A stretch of DNA of 64,000 nt from contig NC_079885.1 of assembly GCF_029227915.1 (NCBI RefSeq), positions 744,001 through 808,000 on the forward strand. The letters are read 5' to 3'. The position numbers were made by a program, and so were the translations under genes. The notes beneath the pieces were generated by a model. That model was given only the letters and a program-made list of their open reading frames with translations. It did not search any database and was not told the DNA's origin. This document shows positions 14,926 through 26,960 of the stretch, piece by piece (the first letter of the stretch is position 1; each line of letters opens with the position of its first letter). This stretch comes from Hydractinia symbiolongicarpus. Its lineage: Eukaryota; Cnidaria; Hydrozoa; Anthoathecata; Hydractiniidae.

Positions 14926-15099
14926 TTTAAATTATTATTTCACCACTAAAACGCATGAGACTTGTAGTTTTCAAGAATGTTTTCATTTTTGATGAGACGC
15001 TGAATAAAAGCAGTTTAATCGCCGGCAAACGAAAACCTGCGATTTCCTGTAAATCCCGGACTCGGCCCGTATAGTCAAAAGTATACAAAGAAAGTACCC

Positions 15100-16860
15100 A
15101 GGGAGTAAACTGATTTCCCGAACGATTTTTTAAATTACTTTTTCACCACTAAAACGCATGAGACTTGTAGTTTTTAAAAATGTTTTCATTTTCGATGAGA
15201 CGCTGAATAAAAGAAGTTTAATCGCCGGCAAACGAAAACCTGCGATTTCCCGTAAATCCCGGACTCGGCCCGTATAGTCAAAAGTATACAAAGAAAGTAC
15301 CCAGGGTGTAAACTCATTTCCAGAACGATTTTTTAAATTATTTTTTCACCACTAAAACGCATAAGACTTGTAGTTTTTAAAAATGTTTTCATTTTTGATG
15401 AGACGCTGAATAAAAGAAAACCCGCGATTTCCCGTAAATCCCGGCTTGGCCCGTATAGTCAAAAGTATACAGAGAAAGTACCCAGGGAGTAAACTGATTT
15501 CCCGAACGATTTTTTAAATTACTTTTTCATCACTAAAACGCATGAGACTTGTAGTTTTTAAAAATGTTTTCATTTTCGATGAGACGCTGAATAAAAGAAG
15601 TTTAATCGCCGGCAAACGAAAACCTGCGATTTCCTGTAAATCCCGGACTCGGCCCGTATAGTCAAAAGTATACAAAGAAAGTACCCAGGGAGTAAACTGA
15701 TTTCCCGAACGATTTTTTAAATTACTTTTTCACCACTAAAACGCATGAGACTTGTAGTTTTTAAAAATGTTTTCATTTTCGATGAGACGCTGAATAAAAG
15801 AAGTTTAATCGCCGGCAAACGAAAACCTGCGATTTCCCGTAAATCCCGGACTCGTCCCGTATAGTCAAAAGTATACAAAGAAAGTACCCAGGGTGTAAAC
15901 TCATTTCCAGAACGATTTTTTAAATTATTTTTTCACCACTAAAACGCATAAGACTTGTAGTTTTTAAAAATGTTTTCATTTTTGATGAGACGCTGAATAA
16001 AAGAAAACCCGCGATTTCCCGTAAATCCCGGCTTGGCCCGTATAGTCAAAAGTATACAGAGAAAGTACCCAGGGAGTAAACTGATTTCCCGAACGATTTT
16101 TTAAATTACTTTTTCATCACTAAAACGCATGAGACTTGTAGTTTTTAAAAATGTTTTCATTTTCGATGAGACGCTGAATAAAAGAAGTTTAATCGCCGGC
16201 AAACGAAAACCTGCGATTTCCTGTAAATCCCGGACTCGGCCCGTATAGTCAAAAGTATACAAAGAAAGTACCCAGGGAGTAAACTGATTTCCCGAACGAT
16301 TTTTTAAATTACTTTTTCACCACTAAAACGCATGAGACTTGTAGTTTTTAAAAATGTTTTCATTTTCGATGAGACGCTGAATAAAAGAAGTTTAATCGCC
16401 GGCAAACGAAAACCTGCGATTTCCCGTAAATCCCGGACTCGGCCTGTATAGTCAAAAGTATACAAAGAAAGTACCCAGGGTGTAAACTCATTTCCAGAAC
16501 GATTTTTTAAATTATTTTTTCACCACTAAAACGCATAAGACTTGTAGTTTTTAAAAATGTTTTCATTTTTGATGAGACGCTGAATAAAAGAAAACCCGCG
16601 ATTTCCCGTAAATCCCGGCTTGGCCCGTATAGTCAAAAGTATACAGAGAAAGAACCCAGGGAGTAAACTGATTTCCCGAACGATTTTTTAAATTACTTTT
16701 TCACCACTAAAACGCATGAGACTTGTAGTTTTTAAAAATGTTTTCATTTTCGATGAGACGCTGAATAAAAGAAGTTTAATCGCTGGCAAACGAAAACCTG
16801 CGATTTCCCGTAAATCCCGGACTCGGCCCGTATAGTCAAAAGTATACAAAGAAAGTACCC
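15100..16860 (+). repeat. 587-bp trimer HOR, three copies
   Basis: Two normal units and one 21-bp-deleted unit form a 587 bp period. The CAGGGTGTAAACTC marker sits at 15,304, 15,891 and 16,478, and the deletion join AAAAGAAAACCCGCG at 15,412, 15,999 and 16,586, all exactly 587 bp apart. The copies differ by only a few bases (for example CTCGTCCCG at 15,853 and GGCCTGTATAG at 16,441), so this expansion is fairly recent. Confidence 0.9.
15353..15536 (+). repeat. 21-bp-deleted satellite unit, example of about 27
   Basis: This unit lacks unit positions 53-73, so AAAAGAA joins directly to AACCCGCG. A GAA triplet borders both sides of the lost segment, and the loss removes the GCCGGC palindrome. 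The identical join is found in block 1 near 12,814, 14,011, 15,412, 15,999 and 16,586. In block 2 it is found inverted near 28.28, 28.66, 29.65, 30.85, 32.04, 33.44, 33.83, 36.24, 37.44, 40.66, 41.65, 42.65, 43.64, 45.65, 47.66, 48.86, 51.07, 52.07, 52.45, 54.45, 56.05 and 57.05 kb. I saw none in block 3. One ancestral deletion spread by amplification is the simplest account. Confidence 0.88.
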
Positions 16861-17577
16861 AGGGTGTAAACTCATTTCCCAAACGATTTTTTAAATTATT
16901 ATTTCACCACTAAAACGCATGAGACTTGTAGTTTTCAAGAATGTTTTCATTTTTGATGAGGCGCTGAATAAAAGAAGTTTAATCGCCGGCAAACGAAAAC
17001 CTGCAATTTCCCGTAAATCCCGGACTCGGCCCGTATAGTCAAAAGTATACAAAGAAAGTACCCAGGGAGTAAACTCATTTCCCGAACGATTTTTTAATTT
17101 TTTTTTTCACCACTAAAACGCATGAGACTTGTAGTTTTCAAAAATGTTTTCACTTTTGATGAGACGCTTAATGAAAGAGGTTTAATCGCCGGAAAACAAA
17201 AACCCGCGATTTCCCGTAAATCCTGGGCTTGGCCCGTATAGTCGAATGTATACAAAGAAAGTACCCTGTGAGTAAACTCATTTCCAGAACGATTTTTTAA
17301 ATTATTTTTTCACCACTAAAACGCATAAGACTTGTAGTTTTTAAAAATGTTTTCATTTTTGATGAGACGCTGAATAAAAGAAGTTTAATCGCCGGCAAAC
17401 GAAAACCCGCGATTTCTCGTAAATCCTGGGCTTGGCCCGTATAGTCAAAAGTATACAAAGAAAGTACCTAGGGAGTAAATTCATTTCCCGAACGATTTTT
17501 TAAATTACTTATTCACCACTAAAACGCATGAGACTTGTAGTTTTCAAAAATATTTTCATATTTGATGGGACGCTGAA
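16860..17577 (+). repeat. Left flank of inversion junction 1
   Basis: Four units, the last one truncated. The third carries CGATTTCTCG, GTAAATTCATTT and TTACTTATTCACC. Its closest relative lies just across the junction, as the second inverted unit (near 17,830-17,990, rc CGATTACTCG and GTAAATTCATTT). The last unit is of the T class (ATATTTTCATATTTGATGGG) and stops at phase 44. Confidence 0.85.
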
Positions 17578-17600
17578 AACATTTTTAAAAACTACAAGTC
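17531..17600. other. Inversion junction 1, fold-back palindrome
   Basis: The + direction unit runs to CGCTGA near 17,576 and is followed at once by reverse-complement unit sequence, starting GAAAACATTTTTAAAAAC at 17,575. The left arm (17,533-17,557, ACTTGTAGTTTTC onward) and right arm (17,575-17,599) pair over 25 bases with two mismatches, around a 17-base spacer (17,558-17,574). In unit phase, the left side stops near position 44 and the right side resumes near position 24 going down. Farther out the arms differ at several sites (for example TTACTTATTC against TTATTTTTGC beside the CACCAC motif), so they are different variants rather than mirror copies. That argues against a simple fold-back read artefact but does not exclude misassembly. 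Confidence 0.9.
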
Positions 17601-19700
17601 TTATGCGTTTTAGTGGTGCAAAAATAATTTAAAAAATCGTTCTGGAAATGAGTTTACTCCCTGGGTACTTTCTTTGTATACTTTTGACTATACGGGCCGA
17701 GTCCGGGATTTACGGGAAATCGCGGGTTTTCGTTTGCCGGCGATTAAACTTCTTTTATTCAGCGTCTCATCAAAAATGAAAACATTTTTAAAAACTACAA
17801 GTCTCATGCGTTTTAGTGGTGAAAAAGTAATTTAAAAAATCGTTCGGGAAATGAATTTACTCCCTGGGTACTTTCTTTGTATACTTTTGACTATACGGGC
17901 CAAGCCCAGGATTTACGAGTAATCGCGGGTTTTCGTTTGCCGGCGATTAAACTTCTTTTATTCAGCGTCTCATCAAAAATGAAAACATTTTTGAAAACTA
18001 CAAGTCTCATGCGTTTTAGTGGTGAAAAAATAATTTAAGAAATCGTTCGGGAAATGAGTTTACTCCCTGGGTACTTTCTTTGTATACTTTTGACTATACG
18101 GGCCAAGCCGGGATTTACGGGAAATCGCGGGTTTTCGTTTGCCGGCGATTAAACTTCTTTTATTCAGCGTCTCATCAAAAATGACAACATTTTTAAAAAC
18201 TACAAGTCTTATGCGTTTTAGTGGTGAAAAAATAATTTAAATAATCGTTCTGGAAATGAGTTTACTCACAGGGTACTTTCTTTGTATACATTCGACTATA
18301 CGGGCCAAGCCCGGGATTTACGGAAAATCGCGGGTTTTCGTTTTCCGGCGATTAAACCTCTTTCATTAACCGTCTCATCAAAAATGAAAACATTGTTGAA
18401 AATTACAAGTCTCATGCGTAATAGTGGTGAAAAAAAAATTTAAAAAATCGTTCGGAAAATGAGTTTACTCCCTGGGTACTTTCTTTGTATACATTCGACT
18501 ATACGGGCCAAGCCCCGGATTTACGGGAAAACGCGGGTTTCGTTTGCCGGCGATTAAACCTCTTTCATTAAGCGTCTTATCAAAAATGAAAACATTTTTG
18601 AAAACTACAAGTCTCATGCGTTTTAGTGGTGAAAAAATAATTTAAAAAATCGTTCAGGAAATGAGTTTACTCCCTGGGTACTTCCTTTGTATACTTTTGA
18701 CTATACGGGCCGCGTCCGGGATTTAGGGAAATCGCAGGTTTTCGTTTGCCGGCGATTAAACTGCTTTTATTCAGCGTCTCAACAAAAATGAAAACATTTT
18801 TGAAAACTACAAGTCTCATGCGTTTTAGTGGTGAAAAAGTAATTTAAAAAATCGTTCGGGAAATGAGTTTACTCCCTGGGCACTTTCTTTGTATACTTTT
18901 GACTATACGGGCCAAGCCCGGGATTTGCGGGAAATCGCGGGTTTTCGTTTGCCGGCGATTAAACTTCTTTTATTCAGCGTCTCATCAAAAATGAAAACAT
19001 TTTTAAAAACTACAAGTCTTATGCGTTTTAGTGGTGAAAAAATAATTTAAAAAATCGTTCTGGAAATGAGTTTACTCCCTGGGTACTTTCTTTGTATACT
19101 TTTGACTATACAGGCAGAGTCCGGGACTTACTGGAAATCGCAGGTTTTCGTTTGCCGGCGATTAAACTGCTTTTATTCAGCGTCTCATCAAAAATGAAAA
19201 CATTCTTGAAAACTACAAGTCTCATGCGTTTTAGTGGTGAAATAATAATTTAAAATATCGTTTGGGAAATGAGTTTACTCCCTGGGTACTTTCTTTGTAT
19301 ACTTTTGACTATACGGGCCGAGTCCAGGATTTACGGGAAATCGCAGGTTTTCGTTTGCCGGCGATTAAACTTCTTTTATTCAGCGTCTCATCGAAAATGA
19401 AAACATTTTTAAAAACTACAAGTCTCATGCGTTTTAGTGGTGAAAAAGTAATTTAAAAAATCGTTCGGGAAATGAGTTTACTCCCTGGGTACTTTCTTTG
19501 TATACTTTTGACTATACGGGCCAAGCCGGGATTTACGAGAAATCGCGGGTTTTCTTTTGCCGGCGATTAAACTTCTTTTATTCAGCGTCTCATCAAAAAT
19601 GAAAACAATTTTAAAAACTACAAGTCTTATGCGTTTTAGTGGTGAAAAAATAATTTAAAAAATCGTTCTGGAAATGAGTTTACTCCCTGGGTACTTTCTT
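17578..19700 (-). repeat. Right side of junction 1, mixed inverted units
   Basis: Read in unit direction (right to left), 18,790-17,575 contains a six-unit series: a GCAGTTT unit with the short TTCCCTAAATCCC; an L unit with CGAAACCCGCGTTTTCCCG; an L unit with GACGGTTAATG; a CCCGGCTTGG unit; a TACTCG/AAATTC unit; and a GGACTCGG/CCAGAACG unit. The last four match the order at 60.84-61.64 kb in block 3. The first two match 59,015-59,330. From 18,790 to 19,700 the units are ordinary and show no long HOR. Confidence 0.8.
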
Positions 19701-19709
19701 TGTATACTT

Positions 19710-22700
19710 TTGACTATACGGGCCGAGTCCGGGATTTACGGGAAATCGCAGGTTTTCGTTTGCCGGCGATTAAACTGCTTTTATTCAGCATCTCATCAAA
19801 AATGAAAACATTCTTGAAAACTACAAGTCTCATGTGTTTTAGTGGTGAAATAATAATTTAAAAAATCGTTTGGGAAATGAGTTTACTCCCTGGGTACTTT
19901 CTTTGTATACTTTTGACTATACGGGCCGAGTCCAGGATTTACGGGAAATCGCAGGTTTTCGTTTGCCGGCGATTAAACTTCTTTTATTCACCGTCTCATC
20001 AAAAATGTAAACATTTTTAAAAACTACAAGTCTCATGCGTTTTAGTGCTAAAAAAATAATTTAAAAAATCGTTCGGGAAATGAGTTTACTCCATGGGTAC
20101 TTTCTTTGTATATTTTTGACTATGCGGGCCGAGTCTGGGGTTTACGGGAAATGGCGGGTTTTCGTTTGCCGGCGATTAAACGTCTTTTATTCAACGTCTC
20201 ATCAAAAATGAAAACATTTTTGAAAACTGCAAGTGTCATGCGTTTTAGTGGTGAAAAAATAATTTAAAAAATCGTTCTGGAAATGAGTTTACTCACAGGG
20301 TACTTTCTTTGTATACATTCGACTATACGGGCCAAGCCTCGGATTTACGGGAAAACGCGGGATTTCGTTTGCCGGCAATTAGACCTTTTTCATTAAGCGT
20401 CTCATCAAAAATGAAAACATTTTTGAAAACTACAAGTTTCATGCGTTTTAGTGGTGAAAAAATAAATTTAAAAAATCGTTCGGGAAATGAGTTTACTCCC
20501 TGGGTACTTTCTTTGTATACATTTGACTATACGGGCCGAGTCCGGGATTTACGGGAAGTCGCGGGTTTTCGTTTGCCGGCGATTAAACTTCTTTTATTCA
20601 GCGTCTCAGCAAAAATGAAAACATTTTTAAAAACTACAAGTCTTATGCGTTTTTGTGGTGAAAAAATAAATTTAAAAAATCGTTCGGGAAATGAGTTTAC
20701 TCCCTGGGTACTTTCTTTGTATACTTTTGACTATACGGACCGAGACCAGGATTTACGGGAAATCACGGATTTTCGTTTGCCGGCGATTAAACTTCTTTTA
20801 TTCAGCGTCTCATCAAAAATGAAAACATTTTTAAAAACTACAAGTCTCATGGGCTTTAGTGGTGAAATAATAATTTAAAAAATCGTTCGGGAAATGAGTT
20901 TACACCCTGGGTACTTTCTTATTATACTTTTGACTATACGGGCCGAGTCCGGGATTTACGGGAAATCGCAGGTTTTCGTTTGCCGGCGATTAAACTTCTT
21001 TCATTCAGCGTCTCATCAAAAATGAAAACATTTTTGAAAACTACAAGTCTCATGCGTTTTAGTGGTGAAAATATAATTTAAAAAATCGTTCGGGAAATGA
21101 GTTTACTCCCTGGGTACTTTCTTTGTATACTTTTGACTATACGGGCCGAGTCCGGGATTTACGGGAAGTCGCGGGTTTTCGTTTGCCGGCGATTAAACTT
21201 CTTTTATTCAGCGTCTCAGCAAAAATGAAAACATTTTTAAAAACTACAAGTCTCATGCGTTTTAGTGGTGAAAAAATAATTTAAAAAATCGTTCGGGAAA
21301 TGAGTTTATTCCCTGGATACTTCCTTTATATACTTTTGACTATACGGGCCGAGTCCGGGATTTACGGGAAATCGCAGGTTTTCGTTTGCCGGCGATTAAA
21401 CTGCTTTTATTCAGCATCTCATCAAAAATGAAAACATTCTTGAAAACTACAAGTCTCATGTGTTTTAGTGGTGAAATAATAATTTAAAAAATCGTTTGGG
21501 AAATGAGTTTACTCCCTGGGTACTTTCTTTGTATACTTTTGACTATACGGGCCGAGTCCAGGATTTACGGGAAATCGCAGGTTTTCGTTTGCCGGCGATT
21601 AAACTTCTTTTATTCACCGTCTCATCAAAAATGTAAACATTTTTAAAAACTACAAGTCTCATGCGTTTTAGTGCTAAAAAAATAATTTAAAAAATCGTTC
21701 GGGAAATGAGTTTACTCCATGGGTACTTTCTTTGTATATTTTTGACTATGCGGGCCGAGTCTGGGGTTTACGGGAAATGGCGGGTTTTCGTTTGCCGGCG
21801 ATTAAACGTCTTTTATTCAGCGTCTCATCAAAAATGAAAACATTTTTGAAAACTGCAAGTGTCATGCGTTTTAGTGGTGAAAAAATAATTTAAAAAATCG
21901 TTCTGGAAATGAGTTTACTCACAGGGTACTTTCTTTGTATACATTCGACTATACGGGCCAAGCCCCGGATTTACGGGAAAACGCGGGATTTCGTTTGCCG
22001 GCAATTAGACCTTTTTCATTAAGCGTCTCATCAAAAATGAAAACATTTTTGAAAACTACAAGTCTTATGCGTTTTTGTGGTGAAAAAATAAATTTAAAAA
22101 ATCGTTCGGGAAATGAGTTTACTCCCTGGGTACTTTCTTTGTATACTTTTGACTATACGGACCGAGTCCAGGATTTACGGGAAATCACGGATTTTCGTTT
22201 GCCGGCGATTAAACTTCTTTTATTCAGCGTCTCATCAAAAATGAAAACATTTTTAAAAACTACAAGTCTCATGGGCTTTAGTGGTGAAATAATAATTTAA
22301 AAAATCGTTCGGGAAATGAGTTTACACCTTGGGTACTTTCTTATTATACTTTTGACTATACGGGCCGAGTCCGGGATTTTTTGGGAAATCGCAGGTTTTC
22401 GTTTGCCGGCGATTAAACTTCTTTCATTCAGCGTCTCATCAAAAATGAAAACATTTTTGAAAACTACAAGTCTCATGCGTTTTAGTGGTGAAAATATAAT
22501 TTAAAAAATCGTTCGGGAAATGAGTTTACTCCCTGGGTACTTTCTTTGTATACTTTTGACTATACGGGCCGAGTCCGGGATTTACGGGAAGTCGCGGGTT
22601 TTCGTTTGCCGGCGATTAAACTTCTTTTATTCAGCGTCTCAGCAAAAGTGAAAACATTTTTAAAAACTACAAGTCTCATGCGTTTTAGTGGTGAAAAAAT

Positions 22701-22750
22701 AATTTAAAAAATCGTTCGGGAAATGAGTTTATTCCCTGGATACTTCCTTT
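19710..22750 (-). repeat. 1,626-bp duplication, octamer then heptamer
   Basis: The unusual sequence ATGTAAACATTTTT occurs at 20,005 and 21,631, an offset of 1,626 bp (eight units). After about 20.45 kb the offset falls to about 1,422 bp (seven units) because the second copy lacks one unit present at 20.46-20.64 kb. Shared rare marks include CATGTGTTTTAG and GCATCTCATC. A further substitution (GATTTTTTGGG near 22,375) is private to the second copy. Confidence 0.8.
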
Positions 22751-25700
22751 GTATACTTTTGACTATACGGGCCAAGCCGGGATTTACGGGAAATCGCGGG
22801 TTTTCGTTTACCGGCGATTAAACTTCTTTTATTCAGCGTCTCATCAAAAATGAAAACATTTTTAAAAACTACAAGTCTTATGCGTTTTAGTGGTGAAAAA
22901 ATAATTTAAAAAATCGTTCGGGAAATGAGTTTACTCCCTGGGTACTTTCTTTGTATACTTTTGACTATACGGGCCAAGCCGGGATTTACGGGAAATCGCG
23001 GGTTTTCGTTTGCCGGCGATTAAACTTCTTTTATTCAGCGTCTCATCAAAAATGAAAACATTTTTAAAAACTACAAGTCTTATGCGTTTTAGTGGTGAAA
23101 AAATAATTTAAAAAATCGTTCTGGAAATGAGTTTACTCACAGGGTACTTTCTTTGTATACATTCGACTATACGGGCCAAGCCCCGGATTTACGGGAAAAC
23201 GCGGGATTTCGTTTGCCGGCAATTAGACCTTTTTCATTAAGCGTCTCATCAAAAATGAAAACATTTTTGAAAACTACAAGTCTCATGCGTTTTAGTGGTA
23301 AAAAAATAAATTTAAAAAATCGTTCGGGAAATGAGTTTACTCCCTGGGTACTTTCTTTGTATACATTTGACTATACGGGCCGAGTCCGGGATTTACGGGA
23401 AATCGCGGATTTTCGTTTGCCGGCGATTAAACTTCTTTTATTCAGCGTCCCATCAAATATGAAAATATTTTTGAAAACTACAAGTCTCATGCGTTTAGTG
23501 GTAAAAAAATAATATAAAAAATCGTTCGGGAAATGAGTTTACTCCCTGGGTACTTTCTTTTTATACTTTTGACTATACGGGCCAAGCCCGGGATTTACGG
23601 GAAATCGCGGGTTTTCGTTTGCCGGCGATTAAACTTCTTTTATTCAGCGTCTCATCAAAAATGAAAACATTTTTAAAAACTACAAGTCTTATGCGTTTTA
23701 GTGGTGAAAAAATAATTTAAAAAATCGTTCTGGAAATGAGTTTACTCACAGGGTACTTTCTTTGTATACATTCGACTATACGGGCCAAGCCCCGGATTTA
23801 CGGGAAAACGCGGGATTTCGTTTGCCGGCGATTAAACCTCTTTCATTAATCGTCTCATCAAAAATGAAAACATTTTTGAAAACTATAAGTCTCATGCGTT
23901 TTAGTGGTGAAAAAATAAATTTAAAAAATCGTTCGGGAAATGAGTTTACTCCCTGGGTACTTTCTTTGTATACATTTGACTATACGGGCCGAGTCCGGGA
24001 TTTACGGGAAATCGAGGATTTTCGTTTGCCGGCGATTAAACTTCTTTTATTCAGCGTCCCATCAAATATGAAAATATTTTTGAAAACTACAAGTCTCATG
24101 CGTTTAGTGGTAAAAAAATAATATAAAAAATCGTTCGGGAAATGAGTTTACTCCCTGGGTACTTTCTTTTTATACTTTTGACTATACGGGCCAAGCCCGG
24201 GATTTACGGGAAATCGCGGGTTTTCGTTTGCCGGCGATTAAACTTCTTTTATTCTGCGTCTCATCAAAAATGAAAACATTTTTAAAAACTACAAGTCTTA
24301 TGCGTTTTAGTGGTGAAAAAATAATTTAAAAAATCGTTCTGGAAATGAGTTTACTCACAGGGTACTTTCTTTGTATACATTCGACTATACGGGCCAAGCC
24401 CGGGATTTACGGGAAATCGCGGGTTTTCGTTTTCCGGCGATTAAACCTCTTTCATTAAGCGTCTCATCAAAAATGAAAACATTTTTGAAAACTACAAGTC
24501 TCATGCGTTTTAGTGGTGAAAAAAAAATTTAAAAAATCGTTAGGGAAATGAGTTTACTCCCTGGGTACTTTCTTTGTATACTTTTGACTATACGGGCCGA
24601 GTCCGGGATTTACGGGAAATCGCAGGTTTTCGTTTGCCGGCGATTAAACTGCTTTTATTCAGCGTCTCATCAAAAATGAAAACATTCTTAAAAACAACAA
24701 GTCTCATGCGTTTTAGTGGTGAAATAATAATTTAAAAAATCGTTTGGGAAATGAGTTTACACCCTGGGTACTTTCTTTGTATACTTTTGACTATACGGGC
24801 CGAGTCCAGGATTTACGGGAAATCGCAGGTTTTCGTTTGCCGGCGATTAAACTTCTTTTATTCTGCGTCTCATCAAATATGAAAATATTTTTGAAAACTA
24901 CAAGTCTCATGCGTTTAGTGGTAAAAAAACAATATAAAAAATCGTTCGGGAAATGAGTTTACTCCCTGGGTACTTTCTTTTTATACTTTTGACTATACGG
25001 GCCGAGCCCGGGATTTACGGGAAATCGCGGGTTTTCGTTTGCCGGCGATTAAACTTCTTTTATTCAGCGTCTCATCAAAAATGAAAACATTTTTAAAAAC
25101 TACAAGTCTTATGCGTTTTAGTGGTGAAAAAATAATTTAAAAAATCGTTCTGGAAATGAGTTTACTCACAGGGTACTTTCTTTGTATACATTCGACTATA
25201 CGGGCCAAGCCCGGGATTTACGGGAAATCGCGGGTTTTCGTTTTCCGGCGATTAAACCTCTTTCATTAAGCGTCTCATCAAAAATGAAAACATTTTTGAA
25301 AACTACAAGTCTCATGCGTTTTAGTGGTGAAAAAAAAATTTAAAAAATCGTTCGGGAAATGAGTTTACTCCCTGGGTACTTTCTTTGTATACTTTTGACT
25401 ATACGGGCCGAGTCCGGGATTTACGGGAAATCGCAGGTTTTCGTTTGCCGGCGATTAAACTGCTTTTATTCAGCGTCTCATCAAAAATGAAAACATTCTT
25501 AAAAACAACAAGTCTCATGCGTTTTAGTGGTGAAATAATAATTTAAAAAATCGTTTGGGAAATGAGTTTACACCCTGGGTACTTTCTTTGTATACTTTTG
25601 ACTATACGGGCCGAGTCCAGGATTTACGGGAAATCGCAGGTTTTCGTTTGCCGGCGATTAAACTTCTTTTATTCTGCGTCTCATCAAATATGAAAATATT

Positions 25701-26960
25701 TTTGAAAACTACAAGTCTCATGCGTTTAGTGGTAAAAAAACAATATAAAAAATCGTTCGGGAAATGAGTTTACTCCCTGGGTACTTTCTTTTTATACTTT
25801 TGACTATACGGGCCGAGCCCGGGATTTACGGGAAATCGCGGGTTTTCGTTTGCCGGCGATTAAACTTCTTTTATTCAGCGTCTCATCAAAAATGAAAACA
25901 TTTTTAAAAACTACAAGTCTTATGCGTTTTAGTGGTGAAAAAATATTTTAAAAAATCGTTCTGGAAATGAGTTTACTCACAGGGTACTTTCTTTGTATAC
26001 ATTCGACTATACGGGCCAAGCCCCGGATTTACGGGAAAACGCGGGATTTCGTTTGCCGGCGATTAAACCTCTTTCATTAAGCGTCTCATCAAAAATGAAA
26101 ACATTTTTGAAAACTATAAGTCTCATGCGTTTTAGTGGTGAAAAAATATATTTAAAAAATCGTTCGGGAAATGAGTTTACTCCCTGGGTACTTTCTTTGT
26201 ATACATTTGACTATACGGGCCGAGTCCGGGATTTACGGGAAATCGCGGATTTTCGTTTCCCGGCGATTAAACTTCTTTTATTCAGCGTCCCATCAAATAT
26301 GAAAATATTTTTGAAAACTACAAGTCTCATGCGTTTAGTGGTAAAAAAATAATATAAAAAATCGTTCGGGAAAGGAGTTTACTCCCTGGGTACTTTCTTT
26401 TTATACTTTTGACTATACGGGCCAAGCCCGGGATTTACGGGAAATCGCGGGTTTTCGTTTGCCGGCGATTAAACTTCTTTTATTCTGCGTCTCATCAAAA
26501 ATGAAAACATTTTTAAAAACTACAAGTCTTATGCGTTTTAGTGGTGAAAAAATAATTTAAAAAATCGTTCTGGAAATGAGTTTACTCACAGGGTACTTTC
26601 TTTGTATACATTCGACTATACGGGCCAAGCCCGGGATTTACGGGAAATCGCGGGTTTTCGTTTTCCGGCGATTAAACCTCTTTCATTAAGCGTCTCATCA
26701 AAAATGAAAACATTTTTGAAAACTACAAGTCTCATGCGTTTTAGTGGTGAAAAAAAAATTTAAGAAATCGTTCGGGAAATGAGTTTACTCCCTGGGTACT
26801 TTCTTTGTATACTTTTGACTATACGGGCCGAGTCCGGGATTTACGGGAAATCGCAGGTTTTCGTTTGCCGGCGATTAAACTGCTTTTATTCAGCGTCTCA
26901 TCAAAAATGAAAACATTCTTAAAAACAACAAGTCTCATGCGTTTTAGTGGTGAAATAATA
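22750..26960 (-). repeat. Inverted T/L-unit HORs of 609 and 811 bp
   Basis: The inverted T class (CATCAAATATGAAAATATTT) recurs near 23,450, 24,060, 24,871, 25,682 and 26,290. Spacings are 609 bp (three units) for the first pair and 811 bp (four units) for the middle pair. Landmarks at 24,744 and 25,555 match fully at 811 bp. L units with CTCACAGGGTAC and TTCGACTATACGGG sit next to the T units, as in the block 1 tetramer at 2.8-5.6 kb. This is the inverted relative of that HOR. Confidence 0.82.

Larger units (their letters stand above)
1..17577 (+). repeat. Satellite array block 1, 203-bp unit, forward
   Basis: About 86 head-to-tail copies of a unit of about 203 bp starting CTTGTAG. The first starts lie at 1, 204, 407 and 609. 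Units differ by scattered substitutions and 1-2 bp indels, and a few by a 21 bp deletion. No non-satellite sequence interrupts the block. Variant units fall in ordered groups (tetramers near 2.8-5.6 kb, heptamers near 6.5-11.9 kb, hexamers near 12.3-14.9 kb, trimers near 15.1-16.9 kb). The left edge is open, so the array continues outside the window. The block ends abruptly at 17,577, where unit direction flips. Tandem repetition is seen directly. A heterochromatic location in a eukaryote is inferred from the size and HOR structure. Confidence 0.97.

Noticed and set aside
17531-17600. Junction 1 as a plain fold-back sequencing artefact
   Set aside because: A fold-back copy of one strand would give mirror-identical arms. 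The first units on the two sides differ at several diagnostic positions, and the closest relative of the left arm is the second unit on the right. Misassembly is still possible and is noted in the finding.
20309-24121. CENP-B box-like motif TTCGACTATACGGG in L units
   Set aside because: The box needs TTCG, four bases, A, two bases, then CGGG. Here only three bases separate TTCG from A, so the spacing is one short. It occurs only in L-class units; most others have TTTTGACTATACGGG.
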